NCBI RefSeq assembly: GCF_905171765.1
Contig: NC_053390.1
Coordinates: forward strand, 138,479,468-138,543,467
Reading direction: 5' to 3'
Source of the DNA: Bufo bufo
Taxonomy: Eukaryota; Chordata; Amphibia; Anura; Bufonidae
DNA: 64,000 bases
Of this stretch, positions 1-10,320 are shown piece by piece. The notes beneath the pieces were generated by a model that worked only from the letters and a program-made list of their open reading frames with translations, was not told the DNA's origin and ran no database searches. Both the position numbers and the translations under genes were made by a program. Numbering within the stretch: position 1 is the first letter of the stretch; each line of letters starts with the position of its first letter.

Positions 1-143
1 ACATCTAAAATAAATATTAATAATTTAATACTTAATCCGTCTGTTAGTTAGGTGGGCGACAAACCAATTTTTGTGTGAAGTACACCTGTTTACTGTATGT
101 GCCAGGGACAATAATATAGTTAATCTGTCTGTGAGTTCAGGGG
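1..143 (+). other. 5' noncoding remnant of hAT-A
   Basis: Positions about 31-55 are the reverse complement of a stretch at 14998-15025, the subterminal 5' region of hAT-B (a taactaacagac-type string). This piece therefore lies in the opposite orientation to hAT-B, as expected for hAT-A. No coding potential is recognised. Confidence 0.5.
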
Positions 144-330
144 TAGAGTTGAGCGGACACCTGGATGTTTGGGTTCCACGGGTTCGGCCGAACTTCACAA
201 AAAAGTTTGAGCTCGGGACCCGAACTTGACCTGAACTTGACCCCGAGGCCAAACCCCATTGAAGTCAATGGGGACCCGAACTTTTGAGCACTAAAATGGC
301 TCTGAAAATTCATGGAAAGGGTTAGAGGGC

Positions 331-2003
331 ATACACCCCCGTATCCTAAGGGAATTAAGTAATGTCATAGCCAGACCCTTATTTCTGATATTTGCGGACT
401 CTGTACTGACAGGGAATGTCCCACAGGATTGGCGCATGGCAAATGTGGTGCCAATATTCAAAAAGGGTCCAAAAACAGAGCCTGGAAACTATAGGCCGGT
501 AAGTTTAACATCTGTTGTGGGTAAACTGTTTGAAGGTTTTCTGAGAGATGCTATGTTAGAGCATCTTATGGAAAATAAGCAAATAACGCCATATCAGCAT
601 GGCTTCGTGAGGGATCGGTCATGTCAAACTAATTTAATCAGTTTCTATGAGGAGGTAAGTACTAGACTTGACAGCGGCGAATCAATGGATGTCGTGTATC
701 TGGACTTCTCCAAAGCATTTGACACTGTACCTCATAAAAGGTTAGTATATAAAATGAGAATGCTCGGACTCGGAGAAAACGTCTGTAAGTGGTTAAGTAA
801 CTGGCTCAATGATAGAAAACAGAGGGTGGTTATTAACGGTACATACTCAGATTGGGTCACTGTCACTAGTGGAGTACCTCAGGGGTCAGTATTGGGCCCT
901 ATTCTCTTCAATATATTTATTAATGATCTTGTAGAAGGCTTGCATAGTAAAATATCAATTTTCGCAGATGACACTAAACTGTGTAAAGTAATTAACACTG
1001 AAGAGGACAGTATACTACTACAGAGGGATCTGGATAGATTGGAGGCTTGGGCAGATAAGTGGCAGATGAGGTTTAACACTGAGAAATGTAAAGTTATGCA
1101 CATGGGAAGGAATAATGCAAGTCACCCATACATACTAAATGGTAAAACACTCGGTAACACTGACATGGAAAAGGATCTAGGAATTTTAATAAACAGCAAA
1201 CTAAGCTGCAAAAAACAGTGTCAGGCAGCGGCTGCCAAGGCCAATAAGATAATGGGTTGCATCAAAAGGGGCATAGATGCCCGTGATGAGAACATATTCC
1301 TACTACTTTACAAATCACTGGTCAGACCACACATGGAGTACTGTGTACAGTTCTGGGCTCCTGTAAACAAGGCAGACATAGCAGAGCTGGAGAGGGTCCA
1401 GAGGAGGGCAACTAAAGTAATAACTGGAATGGGGCAACTACAGTACCCTGAAAGATTATCAAAATTAGGGTTATTCACGTTAGAAAAAAGACGACTGAGG
1501 GGAGATCTAATTACTATGTATAAATATATCAGGGGGCAGTACAGAGATCTATCCCATCATCTATTTATCCCCAGGACTGTGACTGTGACGAGGGGACATC
1601 CTCTGCGTTTGGAGGAAAGAAGGTTTGCACACAAACATAGAAAAGGGTTCTTTACGGTAAGAGCAGTGAGACTATGGAACTCTCTGCCTGAGGAGGTGGT
1701 GATGGTGAGTACAATAAAGGAATTCAAGAGGGGCCTGGATGTATTTCTGGAGTGTAATAATATTACAGGCTATAGCTACTAGAGAGGGGTCGTTGATCCA
1801 GGGAGTTATTCTGATTGCCTGATTGGAGTCGGGAAGGAATTTTTTATTCCCCTAAAGTGAGGAAAATTGGCTTCTACCTCACAGGGTTTTTTTGCCTTCC
1901 TCTGGATCAACTTGTAGGATGACAGGCCGAACTGGATGGACAAATGTCTTTTTTCGGCCTTATGTACTATGTTACTATGTTACTATGTTACTATGTTACT
2001 ATG
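331..2003 (+). mobile_element. CR1-A: 5'-truncated CR1-type LINE
   Basis: It consists of an RT reading frame, a 3' UTR and a tail of about five tatgttac repeats (1969-2005). hAT-C carries the unbroken site near 19400 (aaagggctagagggctgc); here the site is split into ...ggttagagggc before 331 and ttagggctgc from 2004. That gives both boundaries and a short imperfect target duplication. The octamer tail is typical of the CR1 group. Confidence 0.85.
436..1782 (+). CDS. CR1-A reverse transcriptase (partial, 5'-truncated)
   Basis: A 448-residue C-terminal part of a CR1-clade ORF2 protein, which would copy the LINE RNA at a nicked target site. RT blocks are in order: NYRPVSLTS (residues 18-26), QHGF..RSCQTNL (54-67), YLDFSKAFDTVPH (88-100), GVPQGSVLGP (147-156) and the catalytic FADD (176-179), followed by the usual thumb region. 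The frame is open from the truncation at 331, so the ATG at 436 is internal and not a true start. The endonuclease half is missing. The sequence resembles CR1-B ORF2 in the same window but clearly belongs to another subfamily. No internal stop is seen. Confidence 0.9.
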   Translation: MANVVPIFKKGPKTEPGNYRPVSLTSVVGKLFEGFLRDAMLEHLMENKQITPYQHGFVRDRSCQTNLISFYEEVSTRLDSGESMDVVYLDFSKAFDTVPHKRLVYKMRMLGLGENVCKWLSNWLNDRKQRVVINGTYSDWVTVTSGVPQGSVLGPILFNIFINDLVEGLHSKISIFADDTKLCKVINTEEDSILLQRDLDRLEAWADKWQMRFNTEKCKVMHMGRNNASHPYILNGKTLGNTDMEKDLGILINSKLSCKKQCQAAAAKANKIMGCIKRGIDARDENIFLLLYKSLVRPHMEYCVQFWAPVNKADIAELERVQRRATKVITGMGQLQYPERLSKLGLFTLEKRRLRGDLITMYKYIRGQYRDLSHHLFIPRTVTVTRGHPLRLEERRFAHKHRKGFFTVRAVRLWNSLPEEVVMVSTIKEFKRGLDVFLECNNITGYSY

Positions 2004-2558
2004 TTAGGGCTGCAAATGCCAGCAAAATGTGGTTAAGAGCATTGCAAGTGGATAGGGAAATTACTTTAAATAACTTAAAATACTTAAAAATAAATAATAA
2101 TAATCTTGATCTAGAAGGACGAGGTCCATATGGAGTAGGAGGTTGAGGAGGAAGTGGATGTGGCGGTGGAGGAGGAGGTAGACTACACTGCTTTTTTGTT
2201 TTAAATTTTATTTTTTATTTTTTAAATTAGGGTACACCCCAAAACATTGGGAAATATAACCTGTGATAACCCCCTCCAGCCGCGCTAAACAAACGTTTAG
2301 ACAATACACTGGCTGCAGGGCAGGCCAGCACCTCCAAGGCGTAAAGGGCACGCTCAGGCCATGTGCCCAATTTGGAGACCCAGAAGTTGCAGGGGGCAGA
2401 CCCATCAGTCAGTTCGTGTAGGCGTGTGCACACCTGTCGCACATCCCCGTGATGTTCACGATCCAATTTGATATCTGCTCTACCAACTTTCGATGTTCTT
2501 TTCTGCGCATACCATGTTGATCACGGTTAGCAGCGAATCATGGTTCCACGCCGGAGAG
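2004..2558 (-). pseudogene. hAT-B 3' terminal region with second copy of the dimerisation module
   Basis: Minus-strand 2227-2466 encodes a hAT C-terminal dimerisation motif (WVSKLGTWPE, ALEVLACPAASVLS). The true end of the transposase, with the same motif, lies at 8221-8604, so this is an extra, shorter copy near the 3' terminus. hAT-C has the same arrangement at 19690-19890. A GGA-rich stretch lies at 2110-2190. The segment is cut at 2558 by PLE-A and continues at 7270. Confidence 0.7.
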
Positions 2559-2603
2559 TCAAAACAAGCAAATATGTAAAGGGACGCTAAAATGGAGCAA
2601 AAA
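2559..2603 (-). repeat. PLE-A terminal direct repeat, 3' copy
   Basis: 45 bp, identical to 7224-7269 except for one missing A. In PLEs the end of an upstream tandem unit is often kept as a partial pseudo-LTR, which explains a short repeat of the 3' end at the 5' end. Confidence 0.85.
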
Positions 2604-4085
2604 TACTAAATTTTTATTAGTGCTAATAGTGGAAATTTATGTGAGGTGAAAACCTACAATTAATAAAATTGGGCACTCAGTCGGTGCCGTATAGCCAGAG
2701 TCGGGTGCCTAACCATGTGATCACAATGTCCACTAGGTGTATAGTGTATTGGAGGGATACTGTGGACACCCTATGTTATTAATACGGACACCTAAAGTAC
2801 GTATATACAATTCGACCGCCCTAGTGGTAAGATATGGTACTCAAGGAGGCAGAGCACTGCCTATCCACTAGAAGTGAGCTGGTGGAGTGAATACTGAGAG
2901 AATAGTATAGCCTCTGGGAAAGACAAACAGTATGTCTAGATGTGGATTCCCAGAGAAACACACAGAGGAATACCATTCGCAGCATAAAAAATGATGAACT
3001 GACCAGTGACAGGCGTCTCACTGGGCAGTGATGGTTAGAAAGAGGAATGGCAGTGCACTATGCCATCACTCAAACACTAACTGTCGTGCAGGTGCACAAT
3101 AAACGCAGGTGTCTGCTGGTGTCGGCTTAGGTACATCCAGCATCCAGCAGACCCTGACCACACTTAACTACGGCTCGACGAGTTTCCGTGCATATGACTC
3201 ATGCACTTCATCAGGAGCCGACGTAGCAGGTACACCTAAACTGCCTAAGCCGAGACCCTAGTCTGGGAGACGGCGTGCTACACAATGATTTTGCGCTGAT
3301 TACCACCGAAACCCTGGTGTGGGAGACGGCGTGCTGCATTAAACAAACATAGCCCCGGCACTGTGATGGCCGCTAAGCGGCCAGCAGAACGCCGTGATTT
3401 AAAGGGCAGACACCACGCCCCCATGAGCACGCCTCCCATCAGCAGCCAATCCGACTCATGAAACATTCATACTGAGTTGGTCAGCTGACGACGGAGGAGG
3501 AACAGAGAAGTGCTCCGGAGGTCAGCGCACTAGCGCTGCATCAGTAACAGTGTAAAGGGGAATAATCCAGCGGCTTTTGAGCAAAGTCGGCAGCAGTGAC
3601 AAAAGAACAATAAGAGGGTCACCCAGCTAGAAAATATTCAACAAGACCACAGTAACGATGAATGTGTGACAGTGGCAACTATTGGTGAAAGATCCTTTGA
3701 CCAGATGTATAAGATCATCTAATCGGGAATGTTGCAAAACATTGCTGGAAAGTGGGATGAATTAACTTCCAAATCACAAAACATATTGTGTAATGGCCCC
3801 TCAGTATCATTAAAGAGAGGACCGTTAACATATAAAACCACCCCAGATCGTCATCATCACTTCACAAAAATATGAAAAGTGCAGCTGAGGGAGGTTGAGG
3901 AGACACAGGATACTAATAATAATAGCGAGGAGAACAAACGAACAACCAGACATAGGGGGGAACAGGGATGGATAATAACCACATCATATAAATGGAACAT
4001 AGGAGATGGCATCGTTTAGGCAATTGGGTTTAATGGTCCCAAGCCTAAAGATCCACTGTGCCTCCTTTTGTAAGAGAAAATTCGG
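2604..4085 (-). other. PLE-A 3' untranslated region
   Basis: About 1.5 kb without a supported gene. It contains the hammerhead motif at 3168-3226 and a short direct duplication (gggagacggcgtgct at about 3265-3280 and 3323-3338). Small ORFs here show no family resemblance. Confidence 0.5.
3168..3226 (-). ncRNA. Hammerhead ribozyme motif (HHR-A) in PLE-A
   Basis: On the minus strand: stem I strand CGGCTC (3220-3215), core CTGATGA (3214-3208), stem II GTGCAT/ATGCAC (3206-3201 with 3193-3188), core GAAA (3186-3183), a minimal stem III ACTCGT (A-U, C-G and a 2-nt loop), cleavage trinucleotide GTC ending at 3177, then the second stem I strand GAGCCG (3176-3171). A further CTAC/GTAG pairing extends stem I. 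The base of stem II is A opposite G where R-Y is usual. Very short stem III type I hammerheads are established for PLEs; the assignment here is by reading the core and pairing. Predicted cleavage is between 3177 and 3176. Confidence 0.78.
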
Positions 4086-4475
4086 TCAATGTCCCCTCCT
4101 CTCGGTGATCTTTTCACCAGATCTATGCCCTAAAAATTTGATGAATGCTGCATTTCCATTATGGCATTCACCCACATGGCGAGCAATCAGTGTGTCTTGG
4201 GATTTATTGATGTCAGAAACGTGTTCCCCTATACGCCGTCTTAGCTCCCGTATCGTTTTACCAACGTATTTAATGCCGCATCTACATGTCATCAAATAGA
4301 CCACGCCAGTCGACTTGGAATTCACAAATGGTCTAATAAAGAACGTTTTGTCAGAAATGTTGCCAGTAAATGATTTGTTCTTATTTATGTAGCAACAGAA
4401 CTTACAGGTACCACAAGGAAAGGTACCTGAGAGAGGGTTATGAAGCCAAGTATGTTCTTTAGGACTCTGATACCT
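4086..4475 (-). pseudogene. PLE-A GIY-YIG endonuclease domain
   Basis: The C-terminal domain of the PLE protein would nick target DNA for priming. The conserved core is visible: GVVYLM, CRCG, KYVGKT, RRRIGEH and a later ARHVGECH. Upstream in the same frame, PCGTCKFCC and FIRPFVN precede it, a cysteine-rich linker typical of these proteins. The frame is shifted by one base relative to the RT segment near 4485-4490, so the polyprotein is broken here. Confidence 0.85.
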
Positions 4476-6317
4476 ACTGTGAAACTAAGATGTCACGTAA
4501 GTTCTGGCTTTGACGGAAGGTAATTGCTGGTTTGGAAGGGATCAAGTGACCAATATCAGTATCGGATCTGAGAATATCCCAATATTCTGACAGTACATGA
4601 CGTACTTGATCATGGGCACTATCAAAAGTGCCAATGATCCGCACATTATCCACCCCTTGTGGATTTTGTTTAGGGGATAATAGCGAGTCTCTATTCAAGC
4701 TCAAAGAATGTTGGTATGCTTGTTTGAGTAAATTAGAGGGATATCCTCGAAGTAGGAATCTGTCCTGCAAGCAGCTTTCCTAAAATCCGACAATTGGGAA
4801 CAATTCCTTCTGGCTCTTAGGTATTGCCCCTTGGGAATACCTCTTTTAAGAGCCTTGGGATGACCACTTTCCCATCTCAATAAATTGTTTGTGGCTGTTG
4901 GTTTCCTGTAAATGTTGGTCATAATATACCCCGAAGTATTAATCGTAATACTCAAATCAAGAAATGAAATCTGACTCTCATTAATTTCCGAGGTAAAAAA
5001 TAGGCCCAACTGGTTGTTATTGAGGACAGCCACAAATTCCTGGAACAAGTTGGTAATGGCCCCCCAGAGAATCAGCACATCATCAATGTACCTGATCCAA
5101 AGGGGGATAGCTGCAGTAAATTGTTCCATGTCATCGGAAAAAAACAGTTCCCTCTCCCACCAGCCCAGGAAGAGATTCGCAAAGGTGGGGGCACAGGGAC
5201 TACCCATCGCGACTCCCCTGAGCTGGTGGAAGATCTTACCATCAAATAAGAACACATTGTGTGTCAAAATGAACTCAAGAAGCTCCATAATGAATGCATT
5301 ATGACCCACCAGATGTTCACCCCTCTGTTGTAGGAATGAGAAAACCGCTCTACAGCCCAGATGGTGCGGGATGGAGCTGTAGAGGGCCTCAACATCAAGA
5401 CTGGCCAGCTGAGTACCTTTGTCACATTGGATACCATTTAACCGTGCTAGCACGTCCATGGTATCTCTAGCATAGGACGGCAAGATGATAACAAAAGGTC
5501 TCAAGATGGTATCCACGTAAGTGCTGATATTCGCAGTTAAACTGCCGATACCCGATACAATTGGCCTCCCTTTCAAAGGGTCGTAGCCTTTGTGTATTTT
5601 AGGTAGGCTGTAAAAGGTAGCCAGAACCGGATGATCAGGGAGCATAAAGGCAAATTCGGCCTTGTCAATGAATTTGTTAGTCAAAGCCCTCATTAAGATG
5701 GCACGTAGTTCGAGTCTGAAAACCGCAGTGGGATCTGAAGGGAGTTTCCTGTAAGTGGACTCATCACTTAAGATGTTCCGACACATACTTTGATATTCCT
5801 CATGTCCTAGCACCACAATGTTGCCCCCTTTGTCAGATGGTTTAATGACCAGTTCATTGTCCATCTGTAATCCTTTCAAAGCTTCCCTTTCTGCCCGTCC
5901 CAGGTTCTCAGCACCACCCTGATACACATCTAATTGGCGGAGCTTATTGGTCACTACCGATACAAAAATGTCAATGGGTGTATTGTCATTTAGAGGGGCC
6001 ATCTTCTTGGAGGGAAGGCGCAGATCCGTAAACGGACCCTCGCCAGGATTCTGTAAGGCTTCAGAATACAGATCTGTCAGAATTTGCACATCCGGGAGAT
6101 CATTCAGATCTATCCTTAATTCATCGCATTTATGTCAATCATGAGTGGCAAAAAATTTACGCCATTTCAACTTACGTGCGAAAAGGTGCAAATCCTTCAC
6201 CCAGCCGAACAGATCAAATCTACGGATGGGCACAAAGGACAGTCCCTTCCGAAGCACTTGAATTTCCAAAGTAGTAAGAGGGCGATGTGAAAGATTGATA
6301 ACCTGCAACTCTTCCAT
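4474..6317 (-). pseudogene. PLE-A reverse transcriptase
   Basis: Penelope-type RT. From 6317 the protein opens with VINLSHRPLTTLEIQVL...FVPIRRFDLF...RKL, then an in-frame TGA at about 6132-6134 interrupts it, and the same frame continues from 6089. Counted from 6089, blocks include VIKPSDKGGN (81-90), FYSLPKIHK (159-167), LDVEALYSSIP (231-241), GVAMGSPCAPTFANL (292-306) and catalytic YIDD (334-337). A frameshift near 4760 moves the thumb and linker (RGYPSNLL, RIIGTFD, ITFRQSQNLRDILVSQ) into another frame ending at 4474. One stop and two frameshifts make it a pseudogene, though most of the sequence is well kept. Confidence 0.88.
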
Positions 6318-6358
6318 ATTGGTGGAAGAGGGACTATGAGGTATGGCTGGGGTTTGGT

Positions 6359-7141
6359 TTAAGTTAATTTTTTGTTTCGGAGTAGGTATTGAGACACTGG
6401 TGGAGTATTGTCTAAAATACCACCCCTACCATCGACGTTACCCCCCCGACCTCTTTGTCCTTTACCTCTACCTCTGCCCCTACCACCTCCTTGCCTCCTA
6501 TAGAATTGAGTGGTATTACCTCTAGATGATGACTCCTGTTCAGTCTCACATTCTGATGATGATATATCTTTGTCCAGTTCTAACACATCTGAGTTCTTGA
6601 CACTATAATCGAATACCTTACCCTCTCTAAAATCCTTAGTATCTCTATTGAACAGAGAGTGTTTTTTCTCCTTAAGTTGTGCCATGTATTTTTCAATAGA
6701 AGACTGAAGAAGGGATTCCTTTTTTGCAAAATCAGAGTGGGTATTGAACTTTTTAACTGCTTCAATGTTCTCCTTTAGTTCGCCTTCAGCTGAAGACAGG
6801 ACGTTCTTCTCTTCATCTAGCAGTGATTTCATCAGCCTAAGGGAAGACTCCACTGATTCTTTCTCCCACCTTTTGATAAACTCAGGGGACCTCAACCGTG
6901 CCGCTGGTGTAATTGGATTACGTAGGCCCCGGGGGACGATTTTATTTTTAAGATAAACCTCCAAAGACTGAACCTCCCACCAGGATCTGACAAAGTTTTT
7001 ATAGTTGCGAGTAACTTGTTTGAAGGCTGTGGAAATACTGATGGCTTGAGATGAAAAGGAAATTTCCTTTTCAGAGAATACCTCGCCAGGATCACCCATC
7101 CATTGCTCTGTGTTGATGCTGCCAGACAAAAAGCCTGCCAT
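6359..7141 (-). CDS. PLE-A ORF1: coiled-coil protein with RGG-rich tail
   Basis: 260 residues with an open frame starting 83 bp inside the 5' terminal repeat. The middle (about residues 95-175) is rich in E, K and L with heptad-like spacing, suggesting a coiled coil. The region near 180-215 is acidic and serine-rich. The tail (about 220-245) is dense in GGRGRGRGK-type repeats, which commonly bind RNA. It precedes the RT by 41 bp in a different frame. I infer a nucleic-acid-binding partner of the RT, comparable to LINE ORF1 proteins; no enzymatic motif is seen. It could alternatively be joined to the RT by splicing or frameshift in an intact master copy. Confidence 0.6.
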   Translation of the reverse strand: MAGFLSGSINTEQWMGDPGEVFSEKEISFSSQAISISTAFKQVTRNYKNFVRSWWEVQSLEVYLKNKIVPRGLRNPITPAARLRSPEFIKRWEKESVESSLRLMKSLLDEEKNVLSSAEGELKENIEAVKKFNTHSDFAKKESLLQSSIEKYMAQLKEKKHSLFNRDTKDFREGKVFDYSVKNSDVLELDKDISSSECETEQESSSRGNTTQFYRRQGGGRGRGRGKGQRGRGGNVDGRGGILDNTPPVSQYLLRNKKLT

Positions 7142-7223
7142 TCCCAGGTATTAAGTCAAACGTATATATAAACAACAAGGATAAAGAGCAAGGTAATGGA
7201 GGTATACGTCCCTAAAAGTTAAT

Positions 7224-7269
7224 GTCAAAACAAGCAAATATGTAAAGGGACGCTAAAATGGAGCAAAAA
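7224..7269 (-). repeat. PLE-A terminal direct repeat, 5' copy
   Basis: 46 bp matching 2559-2603. Host sequence gggagcgtgag starts immediately after it, at 7270. Confidence 0.85.
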
Positions 7270-8217
7270 GGGAGCGTGAGAAAGGGATAACACATCCAAG
7301 GGAGATCAATGGATGAAATTTAATTGTGATCGAGCGGAAATGTGGGAGAAGTTATTAAAACGGAAGAATCGAAGGAAAGGAGTGGGCGCGTTCCAATTAT
7401 TCACTCCCGACTAGGGAAGGTAGTGACGATAATTAACAATACAGGACTCTAAAGATGCCCTGTTATTGGAATGATTAATAAAAAATTATAGGGAATGTCA
7501 CTGGGGTATTTAGGATTTGGAAACGTTAGACAGGAGAGGCCCTGCTGCCGCTTTGTTGACTCTAGAGAACTTCTGCCTGTTCATGGTTATCAGCGAATCA
7601 GGGTTCCACGCCGAAGAGGGAGCGTGAGAAAGACAGACTACATCAAAGGGAGGTTCATGAATTAAAGAAGAATTTTTTAAATTTAATTCGCTATCACCTA
7701 TGCAGAGCAGGGGTTTGAATACGGCAAAATTGGTAAAATGTCACCTGACAATGTAACAGACGATTTTTTTGAAATTTATATCCCTATCACCTATGCAGAG
7801 CAGGGGTTTAATCATGGCAAAAATGGTCAAATGTCACCCAAGAATGTAACAGACAAATTAGTGAAAGGTTACCTGTCTACTAGGTAGCGCAGGGGTATAT
7901 CACACCCAAAAATTAGTGAATTTCACCCGAAAATGTAACAGACAAATTAGTGAAATGACATAAAATAAAATACGTACAAATAAAAAAAAAATATGAGGTG
8001 GAGGTCCATATGGAGTAGGAGTTTGAGGAGGCGGTGGACGTAGCGGTATAGGTGGAAGCGGTGGTGGAGGAGGACGAGGTAGCCAACGCTGGTTTTTGGT
8101 TATAATTTTTATAACATTTTTTTAGTTAGGGTACACAAGAGTGTGACATATCCAAAATACAACAATGAGCAATTACGCTGTAGTATAACAATGGCTGGTT
8201 AAGGCCGGTATACATGC
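7270..8217 (-). repeat. hAT-B 3' noncoding region with tandem repeats
   Basis: A string at 7600-7635 (tcagggttccacgccg...gggagcgtgag) repeats the sequence flanking PLE-A, so a segment of roughly 340 bp is present twice. From 7680 to 7970 there are diverged units containing ctatgcagagcaggggttt and aatgtaacagac. From 8000 to 8090 there is a GGA/GGT-rich run. The same order of blocks occurs in hAT-C at 20000-21300. Confidence 0.65.
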
Positions 8218-8220
8218 CTA

Positions 8221-10320
8221 TTCTGCACAAGGTACGGACAAGTCCTGTGGGATCCATGCCTGGTTCATTTTAATGAACGTGAGCTTGTCAACATTGGCTG
8301 TGGACAGGCGGCTGTGCTTGTCTGTGATAACGCCCCCTGCCATGCTAAACACACATTCAGACAATACACTGGCTGCAGGGCAGGCCAGCACCTCCAAGGC
8401 ATAAAGGGCAAGCTCAGGCCATGTGCCCAATTTGGAGACCCAGAAGTTAAAGGGGGCAGACCCGTCATTCAGTAAGGGTAGGCGTGTGCATACATACTGC
8501 TCCACCATGTTGCTGAAATGCTGCCTCCTGCTAAGACGTTCCATATCATCTGGTGGAGCTGGTTGTTGTGGCATGCTGACAAAGCTTTTCCACATTTCGG
8601 CCATGCTAACCCTGCCTTCTAAAGGTGCTGGTAGGGCCCCAGCTGCATTGGCGACCTATGCCTTCGCCTTGTGCTTCCACTGTGCCCCCGCTGTCAAGTG
8701 GGAATGCCACCAGCAGCGCGTCTACCAGCGTGCGTTTGTACTCGTGCATCTTACGATCACGCTCCAGTGAGGGAATTAAGGATGGTATGTTGTCCTTGTA
8801 ACGGGGATCCAGCAGTGTGCCCACCCAGTAATCAGCAAAAGTTAGAATGTGGGCAACTCGACGGTAGTTGCGGAGACACTGCAGCATGTAATCGCTTATG
8901 TGTGCCAGGCTGCCCAGAGGCAACGAAAAAGCTGTCTTCTGTGGGAGGTGTATCGTCTGTGTCCTCTGTATCCCCCCAGCCACACACCAGTGTTAGCCAT
9001 GAGCTGGTTTGGGTGCCGCCCTGCTGTAAACATGGTTCCTCCTCCTCATCCTCCACCTCATCATCCTCCAGAACTGTGCAATGGCTAGACAGTTGTGTAC
9101 CTGGCGTTTGTGGGTGCAGGAACCCACCCTCGGAGCCACTTGTGAATGACTGGCTGGACACCCTATGAAATGATCCCTCTTCCTCCTCCTCCTCCTCCTC
9201 CTCCTCCTCCTCCTGTGCCACATCCTCTTCCATCATCGCCAGCAGTGTTTTCTCAAGGAGGCATAGAAGTGGGATAGCAGCTCTGAGAACGGTGTTATTG
9301 GCACTGGCCATGTTGGTGGAGTACTCGAAACAGTGCAACAAGGAACAGAGGTCTCGCATGGAGGCCCAGGCATTGGTGGTAAAGTGTTGCTGCTCCGCAG
9401 AGAGACTCACCCATGCGTGCTGCAGCTGAAACTGCACTATCGCCTGCTGCTGCTTGCAAAGTCTGGCCAGCCATTTTCAAGGTGGAGTTCCACCTTGTGG
9501 GCACGTCGCATATGAGGCGGTGAGCGAGAAGGCCGATATTACGCTGCAGCGCTGACAGGCGAGCAGCAGCAAAGTGAGAACGCTGAAAGCGAGCACAGAT
9601 GGCCCGCACTTTCTGCAGCAGCTCTGACATATCGGGGGAAATTTTTAAGGAACCTCTGCACAACCAAATTCAGCACATGCGCCAGGCAAGGGATGTGCGA
9701 AAAACCGGCTAGTCCCAGAACTGCTACGAGATTTCACCCATTATCGCACACCACCAGGCTTGAGGCTCATTGGCACAAACCACTCATCGGTCTGTTGCTC
9801 CATGCCCGTCCACAGCTCCTGCATGATGTGGGGTTTGTCCCCCAAACAGATAAGTTAAAAAACTGCTTGCTGTCGTTTAGCCCTGGCTGTGCTGAAGTTG
9901 GTGGTGAAGGTGTTACGCTGACCGGATGAGGAGCCGGTAGAGGATGAGGAAGTGGAGTAGGAGGAGGAAGCAACAGGAGGCAAAGAGAAGCGCCCCGCAA
10001 TCCTCGGTGGTGGAAGGACATGCGCCAAACTGCTATCCGCCTTAGGCCCAGCCGCTACTGCATTTACCCAGTGTGCTGCTAGGAAGATATAATCCCTGAC
10101 CGTGCTTACCGGTCTACGTATCCGTAGTTAAGTGGACCTTGCCACAGATGGCGTTGCGCAGTGCACACCTGATTTTGTCCCCCACTTGGTTGTGCAGGGA
10201 AGGGATGGCACGCCTGGAAAAGTAGTAGTGGCTGGGCACAACGTACTGTGGGACAGCCACCACCATAAGGCTTTAAAAACTTTCCATCTCCACCAGACAG
10301 AATGACAGCATTTCAAAGGA
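8221..10320 (-). pseudogene. hAT-B transposase, catalytic and dimerisation half
   Basis: BED-type hAT transposase, which would excise and reinsert the element with an 8-bp duplication. In protein order on the minus strand: HLTTDT (first catalytic Asp region, near 10140, where the Trp codon is now TAG), a region ending RWNSTLKM (about 9480), the alpha-helical insertion with SMRDLCSLLHCFEYSTN (about 9330), a long Glu run (CTC repeats at 9180-9215), LDPRYKDNIPSL (about 8790), and the dimerisation end WVSKLGTWPE..LEVLACPAASVLSE..ITDKHSRL (8440-8280). Several frame changes separate these blocks, so it is not functional. The hAT-C copy at 37411-39180 is better preserved. Confidence 0.85.

Larger units (their letters stand above)
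2559..7269 (-). mobile_element. PLE-A: Penelope-like retroelement with GIY-YIG endonuclease
   Basis: Minus-strand order: short leader, RGG-rich ORF1 (7141-6359), RT (6317-4474 with defects), GIY-YIG domain (4475-4086), and a 1.5-kb 3' region holding a hammerhead-like motif. The ends are near-identical 45-46 bp direct repeats. The empty site is visible at 7607-7620 and 20005-20015, where gccgaaga or a similar string runs straight into gggagcgtgag. The repeats therefore belong to the element and are not a target duplication. A C-terminal GIY-YIG after an RT of this type is diagnostic of canonical PLEs such as Penelope, Poseidon and Neptune; I do not assign the subfamily. Confidence 0.85.

Noticed and set aside
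2559..7269. The 45-bp repeats as a target-site duplication of PLE-A
   Set aside because: Empty sites in the same repeat family lack this sequence, so it is part of the element.
8671..9168. Plus-strand ORFs opposite the hAT-B transposase (also at 37470-38335 and 39205-40391)
   Set aside because: They are antisense shadows of the minus-strand transposase, sustained by GC- and Glu-rich sequence.
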